Below, in pieces: positions 17,081 through 27,082 of a stretch of 64,000 bases of DNA (position 1 is the stretch's first letter; every line of letters begins with the position of its first letter). The notes beneath the pieces were generated by a model. It ran no database searches and had not been told where the DNA came from. It saw only the letters and a list, made by a program, of their open reading frames with translations. Position numbers and translations under genes: made by a program. Where the stretch lies: the NCBI RefSeq assembly GCF_000745015.1, contig NZ_JQNA01000002.1, positions 5,394,001 through 5,458,000 of the forward strand. The letters are read 5' to 3'. This DNA is from Burkholderia sp. 9120. GTDB lineage: Bacteria; Pseudomonadota; Gammaproteobacteria; Burkholderiales; Burkholderiaceae.

Positions 17081-17971
17081 CTACAGTGCGAGCACCGTCA
17101 CCCCCACTTCCACGCGATGCGCGCCGCCGCCGAGAATCATGCCGCGCAGCAATGACACGTCGCTGTAATCGCGGCCAATGGCGAGCGTCACGTGATCCAT
17201 ATCGGCCAGCACGTCGTTGGTCGGATCGAGGTCGATCCAGCCGCTGCCGGGACAATGCACCGACACCCACGCATGCGACGCATCCGCGCCGATCAAACGC
17301 GGCTGCCCCGGCGGCGGGTCGTTACGCAGATAGCCGCTCACGTAACGCGCCGGCAGACCCAGCGAACGCAAACAGCCGATCATCACCTGCGCGAAGTCCT
17401 GACACACGCCGCTCTTCAATTCGAACGCACGTTCGGCGGGCGTATCGAACATCGTCGCCGAGGGCTTGTAATCGAAGTCGTCGTGAATGCGATGCATCAG
17501 GTCGATCGCGCCTTCGGCGAGCGGCATACCGGGCGGAAAACTCGGCAACGCATACGCGCGCAACGACGGCCGCGGCACGATATTCGGCGACGCGAAACAG
17601 AACTCCACTTCAGGCCGGAACTGGCCGCCGACGCTAAACCGCAGCGCCCTCGCCACCTCGTCCCAGGCGGGCGTGGTGTCCGGGTCGAGATCGGTCCAGC
17701 GCGGTGTCAGCGCCACCGTGGTTTCGCTGACGAGTTGCAGGCGTTCGTGCGGCGCGTCGAGCGCGAAATACAGCACGTCGTTGCCGAACGCGTCGAGACG
17801 GCTGTTCAGATACGACGGTTCCGGTTCGATCTTTTCGCTGTGCGACACCACGCGCTGCCACGCGCACGCGATCGGCCGGATCGTCGCGAGATGCTGGGCG
17901 GTCTCCACGTACGTGGAATAGTGGTACGTGGTGCGATGCGAGACGGACAGCACGGTCGGTGCGCTCTTCAT
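17081..17971 (-). CDS. Transglutaminase-like protein (bacterial transglutaminase N plus core)
   Basis: This 296-aa protein has an N-terminal beta domain (LSVSHRTTYHYS..) and a papain-like transglutaminase core. The Cys-His-Asp triad is visible: Cys in SGVCQDFAQVM (about residue 188), His in ASHAWVSVHCPGSGWIDLDPT and Asp in the DLDPT that follows. The ATG at 17971 overlaps the stop of the ATP-grasp gene (ATGA); a GTG two codons earlier is less likely. It may act as a protease, amidase or peptide ligase partner in the ATP-grasp/alpha-E cluster. No signal peptide is seen, so it is cytosolic. Confidence 0.9.
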   Translation of the reverse strand: MKSAPTVLSVSHRTTYHYSTYVETAQHLATIRPIACAWQRVVSHSEKIEPEPSYLNSRLDAFGNDVLYFALDAPHERLQLVSETTVALTPRWTDLDPDTTPAWDEVARALRFSVGGQFRPEVEFCFASPNIVPRPSLRAYALPSFPPGMPLAEGAIDLMHRIHDDFDYKPSATMFDTPAERAFELKSGVCQDFAQVMIGCLRSLGLPARYVSGYLRNDPPPGQPRLIGADASHAWVSVHCPGSGWIDLDPTNDVLADMDHVTLAIGRDYSDVSLLRGMILGGGAHRVEVGVTVLAL

Positions 17972-20667
17972 GACCACACCTGTGAGGCGACAGTGCTCGC
18001 GTGACTGAAGTAACGCGCGCTGATTTCATGGGCAGCGGCGCCGACAAAGCCGCCGATCTGATCGCACACCGCAATGAGGTCGCTATGCACGCCGTTTTCG
18101 TCGACGGTGCACAGCGCTTCGAGCGACGGCAACGACACGGCGGGCGGCATCAATTCCGCAAACGGACGATGCCGCACGCTGCCCGCCGCGACGGCGATCT
18201 CATCGAGCTTTTTACGCAGACGCGCGTAGACGCCGTAGATGCCGCGCGGATTGGTCGGCTCGCTGACCAGCAGATCGAGCAAGGCCGGCACTTCGAAACG
18301 GCCGGGATACAGCGAGCGATACGTCAGCGTGCTGTCGAACAGTTGCAGCAGCAGATCGAAGCCGGCGGGCGTGGCGAGCTGGCCTTTATCGGCGACCACG
18401 CGCAGGAACGAGGTCATTGCCGAGACACGTTCGATATGGCGGCCGACGAACAGCAAACGCCAGGCTTCGTCGCGCGTCATGCGGTCGCCTTGCGCGCCGC
18501 TGATGGCCGACAACTGCACCGACAGACGTTCGAGCGCGGTCATCAACGTGACGCGGTCGTAGCGATCGAGGCGTTCGGCGCGGCCGTTCGCGCTCATCGC
18601 GCCGCCGTTGCGACTGCCGTTGCTCTGGGTTTGCGATTCACCCGCGCTCTGCGACTGCGACTGCGATTGCATCGAGGTCTGCGCCTGCGCCGCCCCCGGC
18701 ATCAACGTCTGCAAGGCATCGCGGAAGTCATTGCGCGCGGCGAGAATCGTGCGCCAGTGATCGTTGGACAGCCGCCCCCGCACTTCGCCATTCGAGCGCG
18801 CCTGGCGAGCCAGATTCTGGCCGATGCTCGCCACCCCGGTGCTCTCGCTCAGATTCGCGACCAGCGCGCGTTCGAACGCTTGCGGCGAATGCGGCGAAGC
18901 CATGTCGCCGGCCTGCACGAGCCCACAGTGCAGCGCGAGTTCGACCAGAGTCGGAAACATCGCGTCGGCGTCGTTGCCTTCCAGCGAGCCGAGAATCAGC
19001 CGCAACAGCCGCACGTTGTTTTCAACGCGCTCGCCATAGCGTCCGGCCCAGAACAGATTTTCCGCCGCGCGGCTCGACACGGTGCGATGCTTGCGCGCGA
19101 GATCGGCGGGTTGCATCGGCGAAGGCAACAGCGTGAAGGTCGAGGTCGGCTGGCTCGACAGCACCCACGTGTCGACGCTGCTGCCGCCGTACTGCATCGA
19201 CACGGTCGTCTGGCGTTCGGCGGCCATGCGCGTGAAGCCGCCCGGCATCACATGCCAGCCGCCGTTGACGTCGGCGATCGCATAGACGCGCAGCACCGAC
19301 GGACGGCGACCGATCGTGCCGTCCTCGTAACGCGGCGTGCTGGAAAACCGCTGCGCCTGCTGGATCGTGTAGGTGTCGGGCATCGCTTCGATACGCGCGC
19401 GCCACGAGGACAGTTTCTGCCTGCCCTGCTCGATGCCCGGCGGCGCATCGCGCGCGCCGACCGGCCACGTCGGCACGATAAACGCCTCGTCGAGCCGCGA
19501 GAAGGCGTGCTCGCGCGCCGCCTTCTCGCCGCACCACCAGGTCGGCACGCTCGGCAGCAGGAGGTCTTCGTCGAGCAGCACTTCGGCGATACCCGGCAGA
19601 AAACCGTGCAACGCCGGCGACTCGACAAAGCCCGAGCCCGGCACGTTCGAGACGATCACATTGCCCGCGCGCATCACCTGCAACAGACCCGGCACACCGA
19701 TGCTCGAATCGGCGCGCAGTTCGACCGGATCGCAGAACGCGTCGTCGAGACGGCGCAGCACCACGTGCACCCGTTCGAGACCGCCGAGGGTTTTCAGATA
19801 CAGCTTGTCGTCGCGCACGGTCAGGTCTTTACCCTCGACCAGCGTGACGCCGAGATATCGCGCCAGAAACACGTGCTCGAAATAGGTTTCGCTGAACGGT
19901 CCCGGCGTGAGCAACGCGATATGCGCCGACGTTTCGGCGCCTTCGCCGTCGTGCAGCATGGTCGCCTGTGCGGCCTGAACGAGCGTCGCGATCAGTTGCG
20001 AATAGGTCGGCGCGAGGCGGCTCACGCGCATCGTGCGGAACGGGTCAGCGAACAGCGTCGACACGATCAGCCGGTTTTCGAGCGCATAGCCGAGGCCGGA
20101 CGGCGCCTCGGTGCGATGCGCCATCACGGTCCAGTCGCCGCCAGGCGTGCGCGCCAGATCGACCGCGACGACCTGCAGATATTGGCCGCCAGGCGGCGTA
20201 TAGCCCTTCACCGAACGCAGATAACCCGGATGCCCGAACACCAGCGCGGGCGGCAATTGGCCACGCTCCAGCAGGGTCTGCGGCCCATAAATATCCGCGA
20301 CGATCGCATTGAGCAGATGCGCGCGCTGCGTCACGCCCTGCTCGATATGCGTCCACTCTTCTTCGCTGATCAGGAACGGCAGCAGGTCGAGCGCCCAGGG
20401 CCGGGACTCGCCGTTATCCGCGTAGACGTTGTAGCTGATGTCGTTGTCGCGGATCTGCTGCGCGATCGACGCGCGATGATCGTCCAGCCGCGCGATGCCG
20501 TCTTCGCCGAGCCGCTGGAAGAACTGCCGCCACGGTTCGCGCAGGGCGCCCGAGGCGTCGCGTAACTCGTCCCAATGTCCCTCGTAAGCCGGCAGCAGGC
20601 GCAACAAGGACGAAGCGTCCGCGCGCGCCGCGGACGTCTCGAAGGGAAAAGTCGATTGAAAGGCCAA
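17968..20667 (-). CDS. Circularly permuted ATP-grasp plus alpha-E domain protein
   Basis: This 899-aa fusion has a circularly permuted ATP-grasp ligase domain in the N-terminal 500 residues (GVTQRAHLLNAIVADIYGPQ near residue 93; ATP-site region with LEGKDLTVRDDKLYLKTLGG and NVIVSNVPGSGFVESPAL). An all-helical alpha-E domain follows (AENLFWAGRYGERVENNVRLLR; then MTRDEAWRLLFVGRHIERVS). A Gln/Ser-rich linker interrupts the alpha-E part near residue 670. In many bacteria the two parts are separate genes. Comparative genomics of this group predicts peptide-bond or amide formation. It overlaps the transglutaminase gene by 4 nt and follows the 1157-aa protein by 31 nt. Confidence 0.9.
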   Translation of the reverse strand: MAFQSTFPFETSAARADASSLLRLLPAYEGHWDELRDASGALREPWRQFFQRLGEDGIARLDDHRASIAQQIRDNDISYNVYADNGESRPWALDLLPFLISEEEWTHIEQGVTQRAHLLNAIVADIYGPQTLLERGQLPPALVFGHPGYLRSVKGYTPPGGQYLQVVAVDLARTPGGDWTVMAHRTEAPSGLGYALENRLIVSTLFADPFRTMRVSRLAPTYSQLIATLVQAAQATMLHDGEGAETSAHIALLTPGPFSETYFEHVFLARYLGVTLVEGKDLTVRDDKLYLKTLGGLERVHVVLRRLDDAFCDPVELRADSSIGVPGLLQVMRAGNVIVSNVPGSGFVESPALHGFLPGIAEVLLDEDLLLPSVPTWWCGEKAAREHAFSRLDEAFIVPTWPVGARDAPPGIEQGRQKLSSWRARIEAMPDTYTIQQAQRFSSTPRYEDGTIGRRPSVLRVYAIADVNGGWHVMPGGFTRMAAERQTTVSMQYGGSSVDTWVLSSQPTSTFTLLPSPMQPADLARKHRTVSSRAAENLFWAGRYGERVENNVRLLRLILGSLEGNDADAMFPTLVELALHCGLVQAGDMASPHSPQAFERALVANLSESTGVASIGQNLARQARSNGEVRGRLSNDHWRTILAARNDFRDALQTLMPGAAQAQTSMQSQSQSQSAGESQTQSNGSRNGGAMSANGRAERLDRYDRVTLMTALERLSVQLSAISGAQGDRMTRDEAWRLLFVGRHIERVSAMTSFLRVVADKGQLATPAGFDLLLQLFDSTLTYRSLYPGRFEVPALLDLLVSEPTNPRGIYGVYARLRKKLDEIAVAAGSVRHRPFAELMPPAVSLPSLEALCTVDENGVHSDLIAVCDQIGGFVGAAAHEISARYFSHASTVASQVWS

Positions 20668-20698
20668 AGTCGTATCGTTTTAAGAGTGTGCTGCGTGG

Positions 20699-23600
20699 TT
20701 ACCAGTAGCGCAGGTCCAGCGTGAACGGAAACTCCAGGCTGCGCTGCGGCATGTCGACCGTGAGCGGCCCCGGCGTGTGGCCCGACGCCAGATAGCGCGA
20801 GCGCCGCCGGCTTTCCGCCTCGTAAGCATTGACCGGGAAGGTCTCGTAGCTGCGCCCGCCCGGATGGGCCACATGATACTGGCAACCGCCCACCGAACGG
20901 CCGGTCCATGTGTCGACCAGATCGAAAGTAAGCGGCGCATCCACGCCGATGGTGGGATGCAGCGCCGACGGTTGCGACCACGCGCGAAAGCGCACGCCGG
21001 CCACATACTCGCTGACGCGGCCGGTTGGCTGCAACGGCACCGGCACGCCGTTCACGGTCAGCACATGACGGTTGTCGTTCAGCCCCAGCGCGCGCACTTC
21101 GAGCCGCTCCACCGACGAATCCACATAGCGTACCGTGCCGCCCGGCGAGCCTTCTTCGCCCATCACGTGCCACGGTTCGAGCGCATTGCGAATGGTCAGC
21201 GAGACGCCATTCACCGTGGTCGCGCCGACCAGCGGGAAGCGAAATTCGAAGTGCGGGTCGAACCAGCTACTGTCGAACGCGAAGCCCGCCTCGTTCAGTT
21301 CGCCGATCACGTCGTCGAAATCCATCTTGGCGAAGGTGCCGAGCAGGAAGCGATCGTGCAGTTCGGTCCCCCACCGCGTGAGCCGCTGCGTGTACGGCGT
21401 GTGCCAGAAACGCGCCACCAGCGCGCGCAGCAACAACTGCTGCACCAGGCTCATGCGCGCGTGCGGCGGCATTTCGAAACCCCGCAATTCGAGCAGACCG
21501 AGGCGGCCGGTCGGGCCGTCCGGCGAATACAGCTTGTCGATGCAGAACTCGGCGCGGTGCGTGTTGCCGGTCACGTCGATCAGGATATTGCGCAGCGAAC
21601 GGTCGATCATCCACGCCGGCAGATTGGCGCTCTCGCGCCCGCCGAGCAGATCGATCTGCCGTTGCAATTCGCGGAACGCGACTTCGAGTTCATAGACCTG
21701 ATCGTTGCGCGCTTCGTCGATCCGCGGCGCCTGGCTGGTCGGTCCGATGAACAGCCCGGAGAACAGATACGACAGCGACGGATGGTTGTGCCAGTACGCA
21801 ATCAGACTCGCGAGCAGATCGGGACGCCGCAGGAACGGACTGTCGGCGGGCGTCGCGCCGCCGAGGACGAAGTGATTGCCGCCGCCGGTGCCGGTGTGGC
21901 GGCCGTCGGTCATGAACTTCTCGCTGCTGAGATAGCTCTCGGCGGCGGACTGATACAGATACTCGGTGTGGTCGACCAGTTGATCCCAGTTCGACGCCGG
22001 ATGAATGTTCACCTCGATCACGCCGGGGTCCGGCGTGACCTGCAGGACCTTCAGACGCGCGTCGCGCGGCGGCGGATAGCCTTCGAGCACGACCTTCATT
22101 TGCAGCTCGGCGGCGGTCGCTTCGATCGCGGCCAGCAGGTCGAGATAATCGTCGAGCTCGGTGAGCGGCGGCATGAACACATGCAGCAAGGTGCGGCCGC
22201 TGCCGAACGCGTCGGTCTCGGCTTTCGGACCTGCGGCCCGTTTCGGGTCACGCGCTTCGACGCAAATCGCCGTGCGCAACGTTTCTTTCGACGACACGCC
22301 GCGCGCCGGCGGCTGTTCGCCACCGGTCTGCGGCGCGAACGCCAGCACGCCGCTGCCTGGCATGCCGCTCAGCAAATCCGCTGCCGACGACGACAACGCC
22401 GCCACCCGCCGCGCTTCAGCAGGGCTCAGGGTGCGCTGCTCGCCGTCGTACTGCATCCGCAACTGCGTGGCCGAACGCAACGGCACGGGCGGTGCGAACG
22501 GATCGTGCGCGTGCTGGTACGGGTAGTCGGTCTTCGACACCCACGGCAAGGCGTCGAGCGGCAGGCGGTAGCCCATCGGCGAATCGCCGGGAATCAGGAA
22601 CATGCGCTCGTCGCGGAAGAACCAGCGGCCGCTGACCCACTTCGGCGCTTCATGCGGCACGTCGCGTTCGCGGCCGAGCGGCAACACGAAGCCGGTCGCG
22701 CCGCTCAGACCCGCGTCAAACACGCGGCGCAGGCGCACGCGCTCGAGTTCGTCGTCGAGGCGCGCATCGAGTGGATCGACGTTGACCGGCAGACGGCGTT
22801 CGCGCCACAGGTAGTACCAGACGTCTTCGAAACCGGGTTGGATGCAATCCGTGTCGAGGTCGAGCCGGGTCGCGAGATGCGCGAGGAAGCGTTGCGCGTC
22901 GGCGGCGGTGTAGTTGCCGGGCTCGCGTTCGTCGCCGAACAGCGACGGATCCTGCCAGCACGGCTCGCCATCGGCGCGCCAGTAAAGCGACATGGCCCAG
23001 CGCGGCAGTTGTTCGCCCGGATACCACTTGCCCTGGCCGATATGCAGGAAGCCGTTCGCGCCGTAACGCGCGCGCAGCTTCTCCATCAGCGCGACGGCGT
23101 AGCCACGTTTGGTGGGTCCGAGCGCGTCGGTGTTCCATTCGTCGGCGTCGCGGTCGCGCACCGACACGAAGGTCGGCTCGCCGCCCATGGTCAGGCGTAC
23201 GTCCATCTCCTCGAGTTGACGGTCGACCTCGGCGCCCATGGTCAGCACGTCGGCCCACACCTCTTCGCTGTACGGCTTGGTGACGCGCGGCGTTTCCAGC
23301 ACCCGCTCGATCGACATGGTGTGCTCGAACTCGACCTCGGACTCGTCGACCGCGCCGGAGATCGGCGCCGCGCTGCCCGGTTCCGGCGTGCAGGCGACCG
23401 GAATGTGCCCTTCGCCGGCCAGCAGGCCGGAGGTCGGGTCGAGGCCGATCCAGCCCGCGCCGGGCAGGTACACCTCGCACCATGCGTGCAGGTCGGTGAA
23501 GTCGACCTCGGCGCCGCTTGGGCCGTCGATCGATTTAATGTCCGGCGCGAGTTGCAGCAGATAGCCGGACACGAAACGCGCCGCCAGCCCCAGTTGCCGC

Positions 23601-24172
23601 AAGGTCTCGACCAGCAGCCAGCCCGAATCGCGGCACGAGCCCGCGGCGCTCGTGAGCGTCTCCTCGGGCGTTTGCACGCCGGGCTCCATCCGGATCAGGT
23701 AGCGGATTTCGTGTTGCAACCGTTGATTCAGCGCGACGAGGAAGTCGGCGGTGACGGCCGGCGTGCGGTCGATACTCGCGACGAACTCGGCGAAACGCGG
23801 CGTCATCGGCCGTTTGACGCGATAGGGCGCGAGTTCCAGCGCGAGGCCGGGGTCGTAGTCGAACGGGAATTGCTCGGCCGACGGTTCGAGAAAGAAGTCG
23901 AACGGGTTGTAGACGGCCATTTCGGCGATCAGATCCACGGTCACCTTGAACTCGCGGGTCTTCTCCGGAAAGACGAGGCGCGCCTGATAGTTGGCGAACG
24001 CGTCCTGCTGCCAGTTGATGAAGTGGTCGGCCGGCTCGATCCGCATGGAATACGCGAGGATCGGGGTACGGCAATGCGGCGCAGGCCTGAGACGCACGAC
24101 CTGGGGCGACAGCGCAACCAGCCTGTCGTAGCGGTAATGTGTGACATGATGCAACGCGACGCGTATGGACAC
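20699..24172 (-). CDS. Large transglutaminase plus DUF2126 protein
   Basis: This 1157-aa protein has a transglutaminase N-terminal beta domain (SIRVALHHVTHYRYDRL), then a transglutaminase core with Cys in AAGSCRDSGWLLVETL and His/Asp in DLHAWCEVYLPGAGWIGLDP. The long DUF2126 C-terminal region includes GGGNHFVLGG and GLLELRGFEMPPHARMSL, resembling a glutamine-synthetase-like amidoligase fold. The GTG at 24172 is chosen because AGGAG lies exactly 6 nt upstream; the frame is open 14 codons further. First gene of a three-gene operon with ATP-grasp/alpha-E and the small transglutaminase. Likely cytosolic. Substrate unknown. Confidence 0.9.
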   Translation of the reverse strand: MSIRVALHHVTHYRYDRLVALSPQVVRLRPAPHCRTPILAYSMRIEPADHFINWQQDAFANYQARLVFPEKTREFKVTVDLIAEMAVYNPFDFFLEPSAEQFPFDYDPGLALELAPYRVKRPMTPRFAEFVASIDRTPAVTADFLVALNQRLQHEIRYLIRMEPGVQTPEETLTSAAGSCRDSGWLLVETLRQLGLAARFVSGYLLQLAPDIKSIDGPSGAEVDFTDLHAWCEVYLPGAGWIGLDPTSGLLAGEGHIPVACTPEPGSAAPISGAVDESEVEFEHTMSIERVLETPRVTKPYSEEVWADVLTMGAEVDRQLEEMDVRLTMGGEPTFVSVRDRDADEWNTDALGPTKRGYAVALMEKLRARYGANGFLHIGQGKWYPGEQLPRWAMSLYWRADGEPCWQDPSLFGDEREPGNYTAADAQRFLAHLATRLDLDTDCIQPGFEDVWYYLWRERRLPVNVDPLDARLDDELERVRLRRVFDAGLSGATGFVLPLGRERDVPHEAPKWVSGRWFFRDERMFLIPGDSPMGYRLPLDALPWVSKTDYPYQHAHDPFAPPVPLRSATQLRMQYDGEQRTLSPAEARRVAALSSSAADLLSGMPGSGVLAFAPQTGGEQPPARGVSSKETLRTAICVEARDPKRAAGPKAETDAFGSGRTLLHVFMPPLTELDDYLDLLAAIEATAAELQMKVVLEGYPPPRDARLKVLQVTPDPGVIEVNIHPASNWDQLVDHTEYLYQSAAESYLSSEKFMTDGRHTGTGGGNHFVLGGATPADSPFLRRPDLLASLIAYWHNHPSLSYLFSGLFIGPTSQAPRIDEARNDQVYELEVAFRELQRQIDLLGGRESANLPAWMIDRSLRNILIDVTGNTHRAEFCIDKLYSPDGPTGRLGLLELRGFEMPPHARMSLVQQLLLRALVARFWHTPYTQRLTRWGTELHDRFLLGTFAKMDFDDVIGELNEAGFAFDSSWFDPHFEFRFPLVGATTVNGVSLTIRNALEPWHVMGEEGSPGGTVRYVDSSVERLEVRALGLNDNRHVLTVNGVPVPLQPTGRVSEYVAGVRFRAWSQPSALHPTIGVDAPLTFDLVDTWTGRSVGGCQYHVAHPGGRSYETFPVNAYEAESRRRSRYLASGHTPGPLTVDMPQRSLEFPFTLDLRYW

Positions 24173-24506
24173 ACCGGACTCCTGGACGAAGGATGGCAGC
24201 CCGCCAAAAAGCAAGCTTCATGCCGTTTATGGAACAAGCGCGAAAATCCGCGTAAATAGCCTGCAACCCCCGGAACACCGCCTGCTGCGAAGTGTGCCGC
24301 GTCTGTCGAGCGTCCGGTCGCTCGATTAGCGCGCCTTTCTACCGCCTTCTGCAACGCCGCGCACCAAAGCGGCGCAACGCCGATGCACGATCATGCACGT
24401 AATGTGCGTTAAACCAGTGACGTCTGGCAATTGCGGCATAAAGATTGCGGCGAGTCGTCGCTCGTGATCCGCCCGTGATCCGCTCTCCACTTCTCAGGCT
24501 CCATCG
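24173..24506. other. Divergent promoter region, transglutaminase operon / zinc peptidase
   Basis: No gene is supported in these 334 bp. An 11-bp-period direct repeat of CGTGATCCGC lies at 24463-24472 and 24474-24483, some 24-44 bp before the peptidase ATG. A second direct repeat, TTGCGGC, flanks the AT-rich stretch near 24431-24452. These may be regulator sites or part of the promoter. Confidence 0.4.
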
Positions 24507-25772
24507 ATGAAAACGTTCCACTGCAATCACTGCTCGCATCTCGTCTTTTATGAAAACGTGCGTTGCGAACGGTGCGAGTCGTTGCTCGGCTATGTACCCG
24601 AGGTCGCGGAAATCAGCGCCTTCGAAGACGCCGGCGAAGGACGCTGGCGCAGTCTGCATCCGGATCTGCAAGGCGCGCTGTTCCGCCAGTGCCACAACTA
24701 CGCAGTCGAAAACGTCTGCAACTGGATGATTCCCGCCGACTCGCCCGACACGCTGTGCCGCGCCTGCCAGTTGACGCGGACCATTCCGAACCTGAGCGCG
24801 CCGGACAACCGGCTCTACTGGTATCGGCTGGAAATGGCCAAGCGGCGCCTGCTGTACACGCTGGCGGCGCTCGGTCTGGATGTGAAGTCGCGGCAGATGG
24901 ACCCGGAGCATGGCCTCGCGTTCGAATTCCTCGAAGACGGCGGCGACGGCGAGCAGGTCATGACCGGCCACGACAACGGACTGATCACGCTGAATATCGC
25001 CGAAGCGGACGACGCGTATCGCGAGAAAGTGCGCAGCGCGATGGGCGAGCCGTACCGGACGCTGCTCGGGCACTTCCGCCATGAGACCGGTCATTACTAT
25101 TTCAGCCAGCTGGTGCAGAACAACCCGCGCTGGCTCGAACCGTTCCGCAAGCTGTTCGGCGACGAGAGCGTCGACTATGGCGAAGCGCTGACGGCCTACT
25201 ATCGCGACGGCGCGCCGGCCGACTGGCAGGCGTCGCATATCAGCGCGTACGCGACGATGCATCCGTGGGAAGACTGGGCGGAAACGTGGGCGCATTACAT
25301 GCTGATCGTCGACGTGCTGGATACGTCGACGTCATACGGCGTCGCGCTGCTGCCCGACGATCCGAGCGAGCCGACGCTGACCGACCGCACGCCGGTGGAG
25401 GACACGAGTTTCGAGAATCTGATGAAGCGCTGGTTTCCGCTCACCTACGCGCTGAACAGCCTGAACCGCAGTCTGGGGATGGCGGACGGCTATCCGTTCA
25501 CGCTCGCCGCGCCCGTGGTGGACAAGCTGCGCTTCGTGCATCGCGTGATCGCGGAGGCGGGCGATAAGTCGCGGCCGAGGGAAGCGGCGGCGCCGGCGGG
25601 TCAGGGGCAAGGAGCGGTGGCGGTGGGCGCTACGGCTGCGATAGCGCCTGTCATAGCGCCTGCGGCGGCTCCCGTCCCCGTAGCGCCGCAGCCGCCGCCC
25701 GTTCCGCCATCGCAGCCTGCGGGTGTCGCCCCCGCGCCCACAGCAACGGGCCAAAACGCCAAGCCCCGGTAA
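24507..25772 (+). CDS. Zinc-ribbon putative zinc-dependent peptidase
   Basis: This 421-aa protein has an N-terminal zinc ribbon (Cys6-x2-Cys9 and Cys20-x2-Cys23) and a second Cys cluster (CRAC, about residue 85). It carries a metallopeptidase motif HETGH at 192-196, with a conserved acidic/aromatic WEDWAETWAHYM near residue 255. The family is often annotated as putative zinc-binding peptidase (Peptidase_Mx) and co-occurs with ATP-grasp/alpha-E/transglutaminase genes. The last 65 residues are an Ala/Pro-rich low-complexity tail that looks disordered. Divergently transcribed from the operon at 20699-24172. Confidence 0.85.
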   Translation: MKTFHCNHCSHLVFYENVRCERCESLLGYVPEVAEISAFEDAGEGRWRSLHPDLQGALFRQCHNYAVENVCNWMIPADSPDTLCRACQLTRTIPNLSAPDNRLYWYRLEMAKRRLLYTLAALGLDVKSRQMDPEHGLAFEFLEDGGDGEQVMTGHDNGLITLNIAEADDAYREKVRSAMGEPYRTLLGHFRHETGHYYFSQLVQNNPRWLEPFRKLFGDESVDYGEALTAYYRDGAPADWQASHISAYATMHPWEDWAETWAHYMLIVDVLDTSTSYGVALLPDDPSEPTLTDRTPVEDTSFENLMKRWFPLTYALNSLNRSLGMADGYPFTLAAPVVDKLRFVHRVIAEAGDKSRPREAAAPAGQGQGAVAVGATAAIAPVIAPAAAPVPVAPQPPPVPPSQPAGVAPAPTATGQNAKPR

Positions 25773-25780
25773 CTTAATAC

Positions 25781-27082
25781 TCAATACGCGACGTAAGGCC
25801 CCGTCCCGCCGGGCGTCGCCTGTTGCTCGACGGCCGCGTACACATTGCGGCCGTAGAAGAACGGCAGACCCCAATCGAAAATCGTCGACGTGACGAACGC
25901 CGGACCCGCCAGCAAAGGCAGCGCCAAACTGCCGCTATAGGTCTGCGCGATCGCCGTCGCATTGCCGACGCTGAAGTTCACCGCGCTCGTCACGCCGTTC
26001 ACGCCTTCGATCATCGCGCTCAGTTGCTCCGTCGACGCCGGACAGTAATACGAGCTGTTCGGGCTCGCGCACACCGGCATCGCGCTGCTCGCGAAGAACA
26101 GGCCGGTCGAGCCGCTGTCCAGAATACTTTGCGAATACGTGGCGCCGCCCTGCACCGTCGTGAACGTGCCGTTCGACGGACTGACGCCGATCACCTGCGC
26201 GCCGCCCAACGTGTTGTTGGTCTGCGTGCCGATGCCGAACACCAGTTGCCCCGTCACCGACGCCGCGCCGCCGGAGACCGTCGGCAGGCTCAGCATCGAA
26301 CCGTTGTTGTCGGTGGCGAAATAGGGAATCGGGTTGGCCACCTGATACTGCTCGGCCAGCGGAATCGACGTGCACGATGCGCCGCTGCACCCGTAGTACG
26401 TACCGTCCACGGCCTGCTGCACGCAGTTCGCGCCGCAGTCGTGCTTGAACACGCCGATGCCGAGAATCCCGTTGGCCTGCAGCGTGGCCGGCGTGTTGCG
26501 CGACGAGCCGAAGTTCGCGCAAGCGGCCGGCAGCGACGCGTAGTTCGGATCGATCACCTGGATCGGCAGCGACGCGGCTTTCTCGCCGGCAATCTGCAGA
26601 TCGGCGAGCCGCACCGAGCCCCACGTGTAGCCGTCGAAGAACTGCATGCATTCGGCGATCTGGTGACCCGCGCTGTCCTGTTGCTGCGGCAGCGGCACCG
26701 AAGCCGGCAATTGCGACGCGAAGATGCGCACGCCCCACGAGCCGGTGTCGACCAGCACGTGATCGATGGTCTGGCATTGAGTGGTGCCGGGCGTGCAGAT
26801 CGTGAGGCTGACGAACGGCATGTTCGGCACGCTGCTCACGCCGGAGTCGACCGTCACGCGCACCGCGTTCGCGGCCACCGCCTGCGACGGAGGCGCCGAT
26901 AACGCCGTGGTCGAACTGCTTGAACCGGCCGAAGCGCTGGAACCGCCGCCGCCACCGCCGCCGCACGCGGCGACGAGCAGCGCGAGCAACGTCGCGCCCA
27001 ACAGGGTGATCGCCGTCGAGGAACGCGACGAAGAACGTGAAGCAAACAACGAAGACAGATGACGCATGATTCGCTCCGTCAT
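25781..27082 (-). CDS. DUF3443 lipoprotein with pepsin-like aspartic peptidase motifs
   Basis: This 433-aa secreted protein has a signal peptide ending in a lipobox (LLALLVAAC), then a Gly/Ser-rich linker. It carries two Asp-Thr/Ser-Gly motifs, VLVDTGSWGVRIF (about residue 107) and SILDSGSTGLFF (about residue 328), spaced like the two halves of an A1-fold aspartic peptidase. Several Cys pairs suggest disulphides. Annotated families place it as DUF3443, whose function is unknown. The ATG at 27082 overlaps the stop of the DUF2844 gene; another ATG 5 codons later is also possible. It ends 8 nt from the convergent zinc-peptidase gene. Confidence 0.8.
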   Translation of the reverse strand: MTERIMRHLSSLFASRSSSRSSTAITLLGATLLALLVAACGGGGGGGSSASAGSSSSTTALSAPPSQAVAANAVRVTVDSGVSSVPNMPFVSLTICTPGTTQCQTIDHVLVDTGSWGVRIFASQLPASVPLPQQQDSAGHQIAECMQFFDGYTWGSVRLADLQIAGEKAASLPIQVIDPNYASLPAACANFGSSRNTPATLQANGILGIGVFKHDCGANCVQQAVDGTYYGCSGASCTSIPLAEQYQVANPIPYFATDNNGSMLSLPTVSGGAASVTGQLVFGIGTQTNNTLGGAQVIGVSPSNGTFTTVQGGATYSQSILDSGSTGLFFASSAMPVCASPNSSYYCPASTEQLSAMIEGVNGVTSAVNFSVGNATAIAQTYSGSLALPLLAGPAFVTSTIFDWGLPFFYGRNVYAAVEQQATPGGTGPYVAY

